DNA of 64,000 nt from Deferribacteraceae bacterium UBA6799 (GTDB taxonomy: Bacteria; Chrysiogenota; Deferribacteres; Deferribacterales; Geovibrionaceae). Each line of letters opens with the position of its first letter. Positions within the stretch are counted from its first letter, which is position 1. The translations under genes and the position numbers were made by a program. The stretch is from positions 147,573-211,572 of the forward strand of contig DKFJ01000007.1 of NCBI GenBank assembly GCA_002452335.1. The letters are read 5' to 3'. Positions 1 to 8,984 of the stretch are shown here, one piece after another. Under the pieces are notes generated by a model. That model searched no databases. It saw only the letters and a program-made list of their open reading frames with translations, and had not been told where the DNA came from.

Positions 1-2620
1 TGGTGGGCAGGTTACCGCCGTAGATAGATGAACAGCCAGTGGCGTTAGCGATGAGCGCTCTGTCGCCGAAGAGCTGAGCCAGCAGTTTGATATAGGGAGT
101 TTCGCCGCAGCCTGCGCATGCGCCGGAGAACTCGAACATATGGGGAGAAAGCTGTGAGCCTTTAAGGCTTGCTTTGTTGTATTTCTCATTAGGAAGCTCG
201 GGCAGAGACAGGAAGAAGTCGAAGTTCTTCATCTCCTGCTCACGCAGAGGAAGCTGAGGAGCCATGTTGATAGCTTTGTGCTCGGGGTTTGTCTTGCTCT
301 TGGCGGGGCAGTTGTATACACAAGCGCCGCAGCCTGTACAGTCCTCGGGAGCAACCTGAACAGTGAACTTCATGCCTTCGAACTCTTTGCCTTTTGCGTC
401 CATTGATTTGAATGAAGCGGGAGCTTTCTTAAGCTCGGAAGCGTCATAAACCATAGTACGGATAGCGGCGTGGGGACATACGAATGAACAGATAGCGCAC
501 TGTATGCAGAGTTCGGAATCCCACTCAGGGATGTGAACAGCAATGTTGCGTTTCTCAAATTTCGCAGTTCCTGTGGGGAATGTACCATCGTTGGGAAGCT
601 GACCTACGGATACTTCGTCTCCTCTCATGGCAACAAGCATGCTGGTTGTGCCTTTTACGAAGTCAGAAGCGTCTTTGTCTGTCACACAGTTGTTGATGAG
701 GGGGAACTCAACAGAGCCGTCTGTGGCTTTGCCGCCCATACCGGGATATTTAACTTCCTGAAGACCGGTGGAGCCGGCGTCAACAGAGTCGTTGTTCATT
801 TTTACGACTTTGTCGCCGTATCTGCCGTAAGTCTTCTTGTTAGCGCCTTTGATGGCTTCTGTCACAACATTGAAATCAACGATGTTGGAGATTTTGAAGA
901 AGGCTGTCTGAAGGATTACGTTGTAGCGTGATCCCAGACCGATCTCTTCCGCCAGATCCACAGCGTTGATGGTGTAAACTTTTGCCTGTTTGGCTACTAT
1001 CTGTTTCTGAACAACTTCGGGGATATGCTGCCAGATCTCGTCAGCTGTGTACTGGCTGTTGATCAGGAATGTTCCGTTGTTTTTCAGATATTTAAGCATG
1101 TCGTATTTCTCAAGGAATGAGAAGTTGTGGCATGCGACGAAATCTGCTTTCTGAACCAGATAGGAGCTTTTGATATCTCTTTTGCCGAATCTCAGGTGAG
1201 ATGTAGTCATAGAGCCGGCTTTTTTAGAGTCGTAAACGAAGTAAGCCTGAACTGTGTTGTCTGTCAGGTCGCCGATGATCTTAGCGGAGTTTTTGTTAGC
1301 TCCCACTGTACCGTCTGAACCCAGTCCAAAGAACATAGCGTTGAAAACATCGTCCTGAGGAGTCAGCCAGTTTTCATCGTAGTTAAGGCTGAGGTTTGTA
1401 ACGTCATCCTTGATACCTACGGTGAAGCCATTCATGGGCTCTTTAGCGTCGAGGTTGTCGAAAACAGCTTTAACCATAGCGGGAGTGAACTCTTTAGAGC
1501 CCAGACCGTAACGTCCGCCCACGATCACGGGGTAGCCGTTGAATTTATACAGTTTTTTCTGCATAGCTTCGCCGATGGCTGTACGGACATCAAGATACAT
1601 AGGTTCGCCGATTGAGCCGGGCTCTTTTGTTCTGTCCAGAACCGCCATTTTCGAGCATGAAGCGGGGATAGCTTTTATGAAGTCCTCAAGGGGGAAAGGT
1701 CTGTAAAGTCTGATCTTGATAAGACCCACTTTTTCGCCGCAGGCGTTCATGTATGTAACAGCCTCTTCAGCGACATCAGCGCCTGAGCCCATGATTATAA
1801 GGACTTTTTCTGCGTCCGGAGCGCCGAAGTAGTCAACCAGGCTGTACTGACGGCCTGTCAGCTTTCCGAATTTATCCATCTGCTTTTTCATGATGGCGGG
1901 GAAATCCTGATAGAATTTATTGACGGTCTCTTTCGCCTGGAAGAATACGTCAGGGTTCTGTGATGTACCTTTTATAGTGGGAGTGTCAGGGTTGAGAGCT
2001 CTCTTTCTGTGGGCGATAACCAGATCGTCACAGATCATCTCTCTCATCTCTTCTTTAGTCAGCTCGATAGTTGTACGGAGCTCGTGAGATGTTCTGAATC
2101 CGTCGAAGAAGTGGAGAACGGGTACTCTGCCTTCCAGAGCCGCAGCCTGAGAAATAAGAGCGAAGTCCATAACTTCCTGAGGATTGTTGGATGCCAGCAT
2201 GGACCATCCTGTCTGACGGCATGCCATAACGTCTGAATGGTCGCCGAAGATAGAAAGAGCATGTGTGGCAAGGGCACGGGCTGAAACATGGAACACTGTG
2301 GGTGTCAGTTCGCCCGCTATCTTATACATATTAGGGATCATCAGAAGAAGACCCTGTGAAGCTGTAAATGTAGTAGTAAGAGCACCTGCTGAAAGCGCGC
2401 CGTGAACTGCTCCTGACGCTCCTCCTTCAGACTGAAGTTCAACGACCTTAGGAACACTGCCCCAGATGTTCTTTTCGCCCACTGCGGACTTTTCATCAGA
2501 AATCTCTCCCATTACGGATGAGGGTGTGATAGGATAGATAGCGATTACTTCGTTCGTTGCGTGTGCGACATGGGCGGCGGCGGTGTTGCCGTCGATGATA
2601 ACTTTTTTGTTTTTCGACAT
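1..2620 (-). CDS. nifJ: Pyruvate:ferredoxin (flavodoxin) oxidoreductase, 5' part only
   Basis: Oxidatively decarboxylates pyruvate with CoA to acetyl-CoA, CO2 and reduced ferredoxin in the cytoplasm. I translated the minus strand from ATG at 2618-2620; the frame stays open to the left edge (about 873 codons). Homodimeric PFORs are roughly 1,170-1,200 residues, so about 300 residues of the C-terminal thiamine-diphosphate domain lie outside the window. The N-terminus has the pyrimidine-binding start DGNTAAAHVA and the motif YPITPSS. Two [4Fe-4S] motifs follow, CIQCAICSFVCP near residue 705 and CTGCGACVYNCP near 758, then the domain VI cysteines CAGCGET near 833. AAGGAG sits just upstream of the start. 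The gene is divergent from the mla-like operon across 152 bp. Identification is secure. Confidence 0.96.
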   Translation of the reverse strand, partial: MSKNKKVIIDGNTAAAHVAHATNEVIAIYPITPSSVMGEISDEKSAVGEKNIWGSVPKVVELQSEGGASGAVHGALSAGALTTTFTASQGLLLMIPNMYKIAGELTPTVFHVSARALATHALSIFGDHSDVMACRQTGWSMLASNNPQEVMDFALISQAAALEGRVPVLHFFDGFRTSHELRTTIELTKEEMREMICDDLVIAHRKRALNPDTPTIKGTSQNPDVFFQAKETVNKFYQDFPAIMKKQMDKFGKLTGRQYSLVDYFGAPDAEKVLIIMGSGADVAEEAVTYMNACGEKVGLIKIRLYRPFPLEDFIKAIPASCSKMAVLDRTKEPGSIGEPMYLDVRTAIGEAMQKKLYKFNGYPVIVGGRYGLGSKEFTPAMVKAVFDNLDAKEPMNGFTVGIKDDVTNLSLNYDENWLTPQDDVFNAMFFGLGSDGTVGANKNSAKIIGDLTDNTVQAYFVYDSKKAGSMTTSHLRFGKRDIKSSYLVQKADFVACHNFSFLEKYDMLKYLKNNGTFLINSQYTADEIWQHIPEVVQKQIVAKQAKVYTINAVDLAEEIGLGSRYNVILQTAFFKISNIVDFNVVTEAIKGANKKTYGRYGDKVVKMNNDSVDAGSTGLQEVKYPGMGGKATDGSVEFPLINNCVTDKDASDFVKGTTSMLVAMRGDEVSVGQLPNDGTFPTGTAKFEKRNIAVHIPEWDSELCIQCAICSFVCPHAAIRTMVYDASELKKAPASFKSMDAKGKEFEGMKFTVQVAPEDCTGCGACVYNCPAKSKTNPEHKAINMAPQLPLREQEMKNFDFFLSLPELPNEKYNKASLKGSQLSPHMFEFSGACAGCGETPYIKLLAQLFGDRALIANATGCSSIYGGNLPT

Positions 2621-2772
2621 ACCATTCACTCCTTATTAGTTTTAAAAATAAGTTTTAATCTTATTTGATGTAATTAAAAGTTAAAAGACCGTTTTACTAT
2701 ACATATTTTCAATATCTCAGTCAACTAGATTTCTTGTTTTCAACAACAGAGTAATGATATATAATCTTTTTT

Positions 2773-3549
2773 ATGAGAAAGACTATAGAGAGCACCGGAC
2801 AGAAAGCTATTGATTCCATGCGGTTTTTTGCCGGATACTTTGCCTTTACTGTCGCGTTTTTCAAAGGGTGTTTTAATCCGCATATTTTTTACCCGTCGGT
2901 CAAGCTGGTCTTCCGCAGACAGATATATTTTACGGGTGTTCAGATACTGCCCACCTTCTCTTTCGTGTCGCTGGCTCTGGGGCTGGCTTTGGTGGGAGGA
3001 CTCACTAAATTCATGGTTCAGTTCGGAGCGGAATCCGCAGTGGGAAGCGTGCTGGTCACCACCACCGTAAAAGAGCTGGCTCCGCTGGTCACAGCCATAC
3101 TTCTGACACTCAGAACATCCACCGCTGTCACAGCCGAAATAGCCCTGATGAAGATGAACCGTGAGATAGAAACCCTGAAGTCTCTGTCCATAGACCCTTT
3201 CGTATATCTGTATATCCCCAGAATACTCTCCGGAGTTATATGTATGGCAGCCCTGTCCATCATATTTGTTTACATTTCTATTTTGGGCGGATATCTGATT
3301 CTTAGTTTTAATCTGAATATATCATTTGATTTTCTAATAGGAACTATTTTTGACGCGTTCACTTTTAACATTGTATTAGTTTTTTTTATAAAGCTAATAC
3401 TTCTCGGATATTTTCTGATGTCTATCCCCATCTATACCGCTCTGCAAGTGGGCAACGCGGTAACGGAAATTCCTATAGCCCTGCTTAAAGGAATGTTCCG
3501 TCTTTTTTACGCCATTATAATAGTGGAGATCATCGGAGTGATATTATGA
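2773..3549 (+). CDS. MlaE/YrbE-family ABC permease
   Basis: 258 residues. Inner-membrane permease of an MCE (Mla-type) lipid transporter, which moves phospholipids between the inner and outer membranes. The N-terminal part contains the family signature RRQIYFTGVQILP, followed by hydrophobic segments and the conserved stretch with VKELAPLVTAILL and RTSTAVTAEIA. The length matches the family. It overlaps the next gene by 4 nt and heads a four-gene operon with an MCE protein and a lipoprotein. A TATAAT-like box at 2760-2765 lies only 7 nt before the ATG and no Shine-Dalgarno is visible, so the transcript could be leaderless. Family assignment is firm; the exact cargo is unknown. Confidence 0.9.
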   Translation: MRKTIESTGQKAIDSMRFFAGYFAFTVAFFKGCFNPHIFYPSVKLVFRRQIYFTGVQILPTFSFVSLALGLALVGGLTKFMVQFGAESAVGSVLVTTTVKELAPLVTAILLTLRTSTAVTAEIALMKMNREIETLKSLSIDPFVYLYIPRILSGVICMAALSIIFVYISILGGYLILSFNLNISFDFLIGTIFDAFTFNIVLVFFIKLILLGYFLMSIPIYTALQVGNAVTEIPIALLKGMFRLFYAIIIVEIIGVIL

Positions 3550-4061
3550 GCAAGTACCTTATATATTACGAACACGAAGACACTGCCGACGCATGGATGA
3601 GCACGCTGCTCCGCTATGCTGTTCAGAAAAGACTGGGCATAGTCTCCGGCTCTTTCCCCATCATAGGCAATCTCTCCGTCATAGAAAACATTCTGCTGCC
3701 GGCGGCATATCATCACAAAACCAGCTATGAGAACGGCGAAAAAGCCATCATCAAAGATCTCAGAAAGTTCAATATCGAGCACCATCTGCACTCCAGAAGC
3801 AACCAATTGAACAATTTTGAACGATTCATTGTTAAATTTCTTCAGGTGAAATATCTGGAACCGGACTGGACTGTTTTCTTCAACCCCAGAAGGATGTTCA
3901 TAGCCGAGTATGAGGAGCAGTTTCATCAATTTTTACGCTGTGAAGATCTGAAAAAATCGGTTATCATAGAACATGAAAAACACAGATACCTCTTCGAGGA
4001 TATGAACGATTACATTGAAAAGGATTTTGACCTATGGGCGACCCAAGATTTAAACATATAG
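3546..4061 (+). CDS. Degenerate ABC-ATPase-like protein in the mla operon
   Basis: 171 residues, sitting exactly where mlaF (the transporter ATPase) normally lies, between the permease and the MCE gene. It has no Walker A GxxGxGKS. Parts still resemble an ABC ATPase: FPIIGNLSVIENILLP matches the region after the Q-loop. RSNQLNNFERFIVKFLQ is placed like the signature helix, but LSGGQ has become LNNFE. DWTVFFNPRRMF is placed like Walker B/D-loop but lacks the DE pair. The usual family length is 240-270 residues, so the N-terminal nucleotide-binding core is missing or replaced. Overlaps: 4 nt with the upstream gene, 28 nt with the downstream one. It is an intact, coupled frame, so it looks like a functional pseudo-ATPase rather than decay; this is inference. 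Confidence 0.6.
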   Translation: MSKYLIYYEHEDTADAWMSTLLRYAVQKRLGIVSGSFPIIGNLSVIENILLPAAYHHKTSYENGEKAIIKDLRKFNIEHHLHSRSNQLNNFERFIVKFLQVKYLEPDWTVFFNPRRMFIAEYEEQFHQFLRCEDLKKSVIIEHEKHRYLFEDMNDYIEKDFDLWATQDLNI

Positions 4062-5062
4062 AATTCAAAGTCGGCATATTCATCTTTGCCGCCATGATAC
4101 TCATTCTGGCTTTTCTGACCGGATTTCTTATCCAGCAGAATTTTTTCTCGTCAAAGGTAAAGGTTATATTCATATCCGAATCCGGCGAAGGGCTTTCTAA
4201 AAGCATGCCTGTGATGTATTCCGGCTTTCAGATAGCCAGAGTATACAGCATAGAGCTGCGGGACGACGGTCTGGTGGAGCTGAGAGCGAAAATCCCCGTT
4301 AGATACAAAAAATGGGTCAAACCTCAGTCAGACGCCAAGATTCAGGCGCAGGGCGTCATAGGCGCCAACTCCATCGTGCTCTCCGGCGGGCTGGAGTCTC
4401 CGGAAGAGATACATGACGGACAGACATATAAGCTGACCCGTGAACAGGCGATAGCCGACCTGATAAAGAAATTCGAGCCCATGCTGGATAATGTTAAACA
4501 TATTCTGGAGAACGTGGACAATGTTACAGCCTCCGTGTCCAATAAGAAGCAGAGCATAGAAGAGCTTCTGGGCGGGCTGGGCGATCTGGGCAGCGATGTT
4601 TCGAAGAAAGAGGGTTCCGTGGGATTCCTCACACGCTCAGACTATCTGAAAAACGAGGTTCAGGCCATCATGACCAAGATACAGGTGGCTCAGGACAACC
4701 TGATAGAAATCACAAAAAAAGTGGACACAGCCGTTGCCGGTGTTAACGACAGAGTCACCGAGGCGAAACCAGCCATAGCCGATCTGGATAAAGGCATAAT
4801 AGCCATCAAGGAAGGCGCCGAAGATATAGGCAAACTGGCGCAGAACATAAACAAAACAGTGGATAAACTGCAAAAGACAGTGAACAACTCCAACAAGATA
4901 TCAACGGATGTCGCCGATTCCACTACCGATCTGAAAGCTCTCAGAAAGCAGACAGACGACATACTGAACACATCCAACAGGATTCTGCTGAATATGGAAG
5001 AGAAATGGCCTTTCAACGGATCAGACACCATAAAAGCGGATGAAAAGGTAAAACTGCCATGA
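4034..5062 (+). CDS. MCE/MlaD-family substrate-binding protein
   Basis: 342 residues. One N-terminal membrane anchor (about residues 11-34, FKVGIFIFAAMILILAF) is followed by a single MCE domain (about 40-125) with the family elements GLSKSMPVMYSGFQIARV and GVIGANSIVLSGG. The rest (about 140-325) is mostly helical and heptad-like, rich in K, D, N and V, as expected for the C-terminal coiled region that forms a channel across the periplasm. It is the periplasmic lipid-carrying component of the transporter. The start ATG at 4034 lies inside the preceding gene (28-nt overlap), implying translational coupling. The end overlaps the lipoprotein gene by 4 nt. Confidence 0.9.
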   Translation: MGDPRFKHIEFKVGIFIFAAMILILAFLTGFLIQQNFFSSKVKVIFISESGEGLSKSMPVMYSGFQIARVYSIELRDDGLVELRAKIPVRYKKWVKPQSDAKIQAQGVIGANSIVLSGGLESPEEIHDGQTYKLTREQAIADLIKKFEPMLDNVKHILENVDNVTASVSNKKQSIEELLGGLGDLGSDVSKKEGSVGFLTRSDYLKNEVQAIMTKIQVAQDNLIEITKKVDTAVAGVNDRVTEAKPAIADLDKGIIAIKEGAEDIGKLAQNINKTVDKLQKTVNNSNKISTDVADSTTDLKALRKQTDDILNTSNRILLNMEEKWPFNGSDTIKADEKVKLP

Positions 5063-5733
5063 GAAAACTAATAATATTAACAGCCGCAGCCCTGCTGGTA
5101 TTCTCATGCGGCTCAAAACAGAAAAGTGCCCCGGACTTTCTCTATGGAAGCAAACTATACAGCCAGTTTCAGATGTATTACCTGAAAGGCGACGCAAAAC
5201 TGGCAGACTATAACTTCTATAAATCCGAAGCGCAGTTCATGAAAGTGGACAGCGTGTGCAACCTTTCCCGCATATTTATAGGACGCTTTGTGATACAGGA
5301 GACGGGAGAAGACACCGCCTCTCTGGAAGTGGCTAAAAAATATGCAGAAGCCGGCAGGTGCTCCGAGGAAAACAACATCATAGCCTATCTGGAAAACAAA
5401 GATTTCGACAAAGACAAGCTGACAGAGCCATACAGCACTATCAATAAGTTATCTCTCAAGGAGATGGCGTCCGCAGATGTAAACTCTTACTTTGATGATG
5501 TCACCAAAACAAGGCTATTGAGAAAAGCATCGATTAATTATATAATGCAAAATCCTGCGCTTTCCGAAGAGATCGCCCAGAAGGCCATCGCAATAGACAA
5601 GCTCAACGGATGGTCGCTTAACATACTGCGGGATTTGATTATTATCAAAGAAGCACGTTTAAAGCAGAACAAAGAAGTCAAGGATATCGAAACACGGATA
5701 CAGCTGATCAAAACTCAGCTGATTAAAAAATAG
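5059..5733 (+). CDS. Putative outer-membrane lipoprotein of the mla operon
   Basis: 224 residues. The N-terminus is a lipoprotein signal: basic MRK, a hydrophobic stretch, then lipobox VFSC with the lipidated cysteine at residue 17. The mature part is mixed and mainly helical with no domain I recognise. Starting inside the stop codon of the MCE gene (ATGA overlap), it is almost certainly co-translated with it. Mla-type operons often end with a lipoprotein or periplasmic partner, which suggests a role at the outer-membrane end of lipid transport. That role is inferred from context only. Confidence 0.7.
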   Translation: MRKLIILTAAALLVFSCGSKQKSAPDFLYGSKLYSQFQMYYLKGDAKLADYNFYKSEAQFMKVDSVCNLSRIFIGRFVIQETGEDTASLEVAKKYAEAGRCSEENNIIAYLENKDFDKDKLTEPYSTINKLSLKEMASADVNSYFDDVTKTRLLRKASINYIMQNPALSEEIAQKAIAIDKLNGWSLNILRDLIIIKEARLKQNKEVKDIETRIQLIKTQLIKK

Positions 5734-5810
5734 CCATATTGTGGCTAATTTTTAATCATAGAGCCAAAACACTGGGTATTGAAATCCCTTTTATAATGGG
5801 GTTTGGAGTT

Positions 5811-5826
5811 TGGCATGCTGATTGCT
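5811..5826 (+). promoter_or_regulatory. Sigma-54 (-24/-12) promoter of glnB-glnA
   Basis: TGGCATGCTGATTGCT matches the RpoN consensus TGGCAC-N5-TTGCT with one change. The invariant GG (5812-5813) and GC (5824-5825) are exactly 10 nt apart. It lies 32 nt before the glnB start. Nitrogen-responsive sigma-54 control of PII and glutamine synthetase is well known; the NtrC-like activator is not in the window. Confidence 0.85.
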
Positions 5827-5857
5827 CCTATCCATGTGCTCATAACGGAGGTATAAG

Positions 5858-6196
5858 GTGAAAAAGATTGAAGCCGTCATCAAACCGTTCAAACTTGACG
5901 ACGTAAAAGAAAAACTGACTGAAATCGGGATCAGAGGCATAACCATCAGCGAAGTAAAAGGTTTCGGTAGACAAAAAGGTCACACCGAGCTATACAGAGG
6001 CGCTGAATACGTTATCGATTTCATTCCTAAGATAAAAGTAGAGGTTGTTGTTTCTGACGAACTCGTGGCTCAGGCAGTGGAAGTTATCCAGGAAGCCGCA
6101 AAAACAGGCAGAATCGGCGACGGCAAAATTTTTATCTTCTCCATAGATGAAGTTATCCGTATCCGTACAGGCGAAACAGGCGAAAACGCACTTTAA
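5858..6196 (+). CDS. glnB: Nitrogen regulatory protein P-II
   Basis: 112 residues, the standard PII length. Senses 2-oxoglutarate and ATP/ADP and relays nitrogen status to glutamine synthetase adenylylation, NtrB and transporters. MKKIEAVIKPFKLDDVKEKL is the family start. The T-loop carries the uridylylation site Tyr51 (TELYRGAEY), and the C-terminal signature GRIGDGKIFI is present. The start codon is GTG at 5858 after GGAGGTATAAG. It is 27 nt upstream of glnA and shares the sigma-54 promoter. Whether it is GlnB or GlnK in function cannot be settled here; pairing with glnA rather than amtB favours GlnB. Confidence 0.96.
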   Translation: MKKIEAVIKPFKLDDVKEKLTEIGIRGITISEVKGFGRQKGHTELYRGAEYVIDFIPKIKVEVVVSDELVAQAVEVIQEAAKTGRIGDGKIFIFSIDEVIRIRTGETGENAL

Positions 6197-6223
6197 TCCG
6201 TATACATATATTCAGGAGGCATT

Positions 6224-7633
6224 ATGACACCGAAAGATGTTCTTAAGATGATTAAAGAGAACGGTATTAAAATGGTTGACATGAAGTTCGTGGATTTCCT
6301 CGGCACATGGCAGCACACAACTATCCCCGCTCACATGGTTGACGAAGATTTCTTCGAAAACGGCATGGGCTTCGATGGTTCTTCTATCAGAGGATGGCAG
6401 GCGATCAATAACTCAGACATGATTATGGTTCCGGATCCCTCTACTGCTAAAATAGATCCTTTTGCTCAGATTCCTGTTCTTTACATGATCTGCAACATTT
6501 TCGATCCTATCAGCAAAGAGCCCTACTCAAGAGACCCCAGAAACATCGCTAAAAAAGCTGTTAAATATCTTCAGTCTACAGGTATCGCTGACACAGCATA
6601 CTTCGGACCTGAAGCTGAGTTTTTCATCTTCGACAACATTCAGTTCGACTATACAAGAAACTCAGGCTACTTCTTCATCGATTCAGAAGAAGGCGACTGG
6701 AACACAGGCGCTGACGGCAAAAACCTCGGATACAAAGTTGCCAACAAAGGCGGCTATTTCCCCGCTCCCCCCACAGACAGCCTGTGGGACATCCGTAACG
6801 AAATGGTTATGACCATGGAGTCTCTGGGACTCGTTATCGAAAACTCTCACCACGAAGTTGCCACAGGCGGCCAGTGCGAGATCGATATGAAATTCCAGGA
6901 CATGCTGACAATGGCTGATCAGCTTATGACATACAAATATGTTGTAAGAAACGTTGCCGTTGCTCACGGTCAGACTGCTACATTCATGCCCAAACCCCTC
7001 CACGGAGACAACGGTTCAGGTATGCACGTTCACCAGTCACTGTGGAAAGATGGTAAACCTCTGTTCGCAGGCGAGAACTATGCCGGACTTTCCGAAATGG
7101 CTCTCTACTACATCGGCGGTATCATCAAGCACGCTCACACCATAGCTGCTTTCACAAACCCCACAACTAACTCATACAAGAGACTTGTACCCGGATTCGA
7201 AGCTCCCGTTTCTCTGGCTTACTCCTCCAGAAACAGATCTGCTTCTATCAGAATCCCCATGTACTCACCCTCTCCTAAGGCTAAACGCGTTGAGATCAGA
7301 TTCCCTGATCCTCTTTGCAACCCCTACATGGCGTTCTCCGTTATGCTGCTTGCCGGTCTTGACGGTATCCAGAACAAAATCGATCCGGGCGAGCCTATGG
7401 ATAAAAACCTGTATGACCTCGATCCTATCGAGCTGTCTGCTATTCCTCAGATGCCTTCTTCACTGGCGCAGTCTATCAACGCTCTTGAAAAAGACCACGA
7501 CTTCCTGCTTAAAGGCGATGTCTTCACAGAAGACGCTATTGCAAGCTGGATCGAATATAAAAGAGCTAACGAGATCTCCGCTATCGACAGCAGACCTCAC
7601 CCCTACGAGTTCAAACTCTACTTCGACGCTTAA
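6224..7633 (+). CDS. glnA: Glutamine synthetase, type I
   Basis: 469 residues, the usual GSI length. Condenses glutamate and ammonia to glutamine with ATP; a cytoplasmic dodecamer. Visible motifs: MGFDGSSIRGW (the Asp-50 loop region), metal-binding PEAEFF, NGSGMHVHQSLW, and the glutamate-flap/ATP region NPTTNSYKRLVPG. Adenylylation site Tyr397 is present in KNLYDLD, so the enzyme is probably of the adenylylated class. GGAGG precedes the ATG. It is co-transcribed with glnB and ends at a strong bidirectional terminator. Confidence 0.98.
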   Translation: MTPKDVLKMIKENGIKMVDMKFVDFLGTWQHTTIPAHMVDEDFFENGMGFDGSSIRGWQAINNSDMIMVPDPSTAKIDPFAQIPVLYMICNIFDPISKEPYSRDPRNIAKKAVKYLQSTGIADTAYFGPEAEFFIFDNIQFDYTRNSGYFFIDSEEGDWNTGADGKNLGYKVANKGGYFPAPPTDSLWDIRNEMVMTMESLGLVIENSHHEVATGGQCEIDMKFQDMLTMADQLMTYKYVVRNVAVAHGQTATFMPKPLHGDNGSGMHVHQSLWKDGKPLFAGENYAGLSEMALYYIGGIIKHAHTIAAFTNPTTNSYKRLVPGFEAPVSLAYSSRNRSASIRIPMYSPSPKAKRVEIRFPDPLCNPYMAFSVMLLAGLDGIQNKIDPGEPMDKNLYDLDPIELSAIPQMPSSLAQSINALEKDHDFLLKGDVFTEDAIASWIEYKRANEISAIDSRPHPYEFKLYFDA

Positions 7634-7655
7634 TAAGCGGACAGGTAAACATATT

Positions 7656-7689
7656 AAAAAAGGCGGACTTAATAGTCCGCCTTTTTTTT
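7656..7689. terminator. Bidirectional intrinsic terminator after glnA
   Basis: Stem AAAGGCGGACT / AGTCCGCCTTT with loop TAAT, followed by a run of T on the plus strand and preceded by A residues that give a U-tract on the minus strand. It serves glnA and the convergent radical SAM gene, whose stop codon touches it. Confidence 0.9.
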
Positions 7690-8837
7690 CAATATATCTG
7701 CATGCCTTCTTCTATCTGTTCATATGCCGACACGTCCTCAACATCCGGCGCCTTTACCCGCTCCACCACAAAACTGCGTTTTTTGCTCAGCTTTATCGTC
7801 TCGAAAGGATTGCGGTAGCTGACAGACGGAAGCTGAACACAGAAACTGTATGAAACCTTGTCTCCGTCCACAGTCTTTATATATCCGTTCTCAGTGATGG
7901 TTTCGCCGTCTTTCAACATCAGAGCGCCATTGCGTCTTCTGGAGGCGGCAGACTGAAACCTGTTCTTATACACGAACGAACAGTAATTCACATCCAGAGA
8001 CAGACCGGCGTCTTTAGAATATTTCATCAGACTGAGAGCCGTCAGCTCGGATTCCAGCACAGCCACCTTATCTCCGTGCAGGTATGTATAGTTTCGTTCC
8101 ATCAGTTTTTCAAAATTATATGGAGTCAGCCTCAGCTGATGCAGGTTCAGGTGTTTCACGCCCAGCCCGCTCAGCTCACGCATTATGCTTTTCATCCGTT
8201 CCGCCTCTTCCGGAACAGCCGGAACCTCCACAGTTACAGTGTCTATGATTCCGCAGGCTTTGCTGAGGTGTTCCGTTGTATATCCGTCCGCGCCTATATC
8301 AAACCGGATCTCGTTCAGCCCGGCTTCTTTCAGGCTGCTGATTATCTCGTCAGTCACCAGAGTTCCGTTGGTATACATCCAGATATACATAGCTGGAAAC
8401 GCCTTTCTGACCGCTCTTATATACGACAGCGTAAGTTTCGGTGTCAGAAGAGGCTCGCCTCCGCTGATGCTCACGCCTGTGAATCCGTATTTTTTCAAAT
8501 ATGCGGTATACTCCTCAGGAGAAACAAAAGAGATGGAGTTGGTGGTGGGCATACAGTTTTCGTCCTGCGGTGCGGGACAATAGAAGCATTTGCAGTTGCA
8601 TTTTCCGTTGATGAACAGACACGACCATCCGCCCTCGGAACATATCCTGCAACCGTTTGATATCCGGTCATAGTCTGCCTTGGTACCCTTGGCTCCCCAG
8701 CTTACTTTTCCTTCCAGCTCCTTCAGCAGTTCCGCTCTCTGCTTCTGAGCTGTCTGCCTGTCCTCTTCACGCAGGAAATTTATCCTGTCATATCTTTCGC
8801 CGTACTCTTTTTTATTCTGCTCTGTGTATCTGTCCAT
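7689..8837 (-). CDS. Radical SAM protein of unknown function
   Basis: 382 residues from ATG at 8837, chosen because AGGAGAGC lies 2 nt upstream; a 5-codon longer frame exists but has no ribosome site. The [4Fe-4S]/SAM motif CNCKCFYC (CxxxCxxC) lies near residue 80, preceded by an extra cysteine pair GCRICSEGGWSC and followed by PAP. SISGGEPLLTP is the SAM-binding GGE motif, and MYTNGT and the beta-strand elements of a partial TIM barrel are visible. The C-terminal region (about 270-380) resembles no domain I know and includes a basic stretch (SAASRRRNG). No substrate gene is adjacent. It may be related to pyruvate-formate-lyase-activase-like or uncharacterised radical SAM families; function unknown. 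Confidence 0.8.
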   Translation of the reverse strand: MDRYTEQNKKEYGERYDRINFLREEDRQTAQKQRAELLKELEGKVSWGAKGTKADYDRISNGCRICSEGGWSCLFINGKCNCKCFYCPAPQDENCMPTTNSISFVSPEEYTAYLKKYGFTGVSISGGEPLLTPKLTLSYIRAVRKAFPAMYIWMYTNGTLVTDEIISSLKEAGLNEIRFDIGADGYTTEHLSKACGIIDTVTVEVPAVPEEAERMKSIMRELSGLGVKHLNLHQLRLTPYNFEKLMERNYTYLHGDKVAVLESELTALSLMKYSKDAGLSLDVNYCSFVYKNRFQSAASRRRNGALMLKDGETITENGYIKTVDGDKVSYSFCVQLPSVSYRNPFETIKLSKKRSFVVERVKAPDVEDVSAYEQIEEGMQIY

Positions 8838-8984
8838 TTGCTCTCCTGGCATGGACTATATCGCATACAGAACTGTAAATAAACAGCTAAGTTATTGTAA
8901 ATAAATAATATCTATACATACATATTATATACATACGTTAATATAATTCTCAAATATCCGTAAATACAACCGTCCGGTCAGGAT

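Noticed and set aside
533..931. Plus-strand frames inside nifJ
   Set aside because: They lie opposite strongly conserved PFOR coding sequence and have no ribosome sites.
7185..7853. 222-codon plus-strand frame
   Set aside because: Shifted frame of glnA running through its terminator into the next gene; Ser/Leu/Pro-rich composition, no motif.
8076..8660. 194-codon plus-strand frame
   Set aside because: Antisense to the radical SAM gene with intact CxxxCxxC and GGEP motifs on the other strand.
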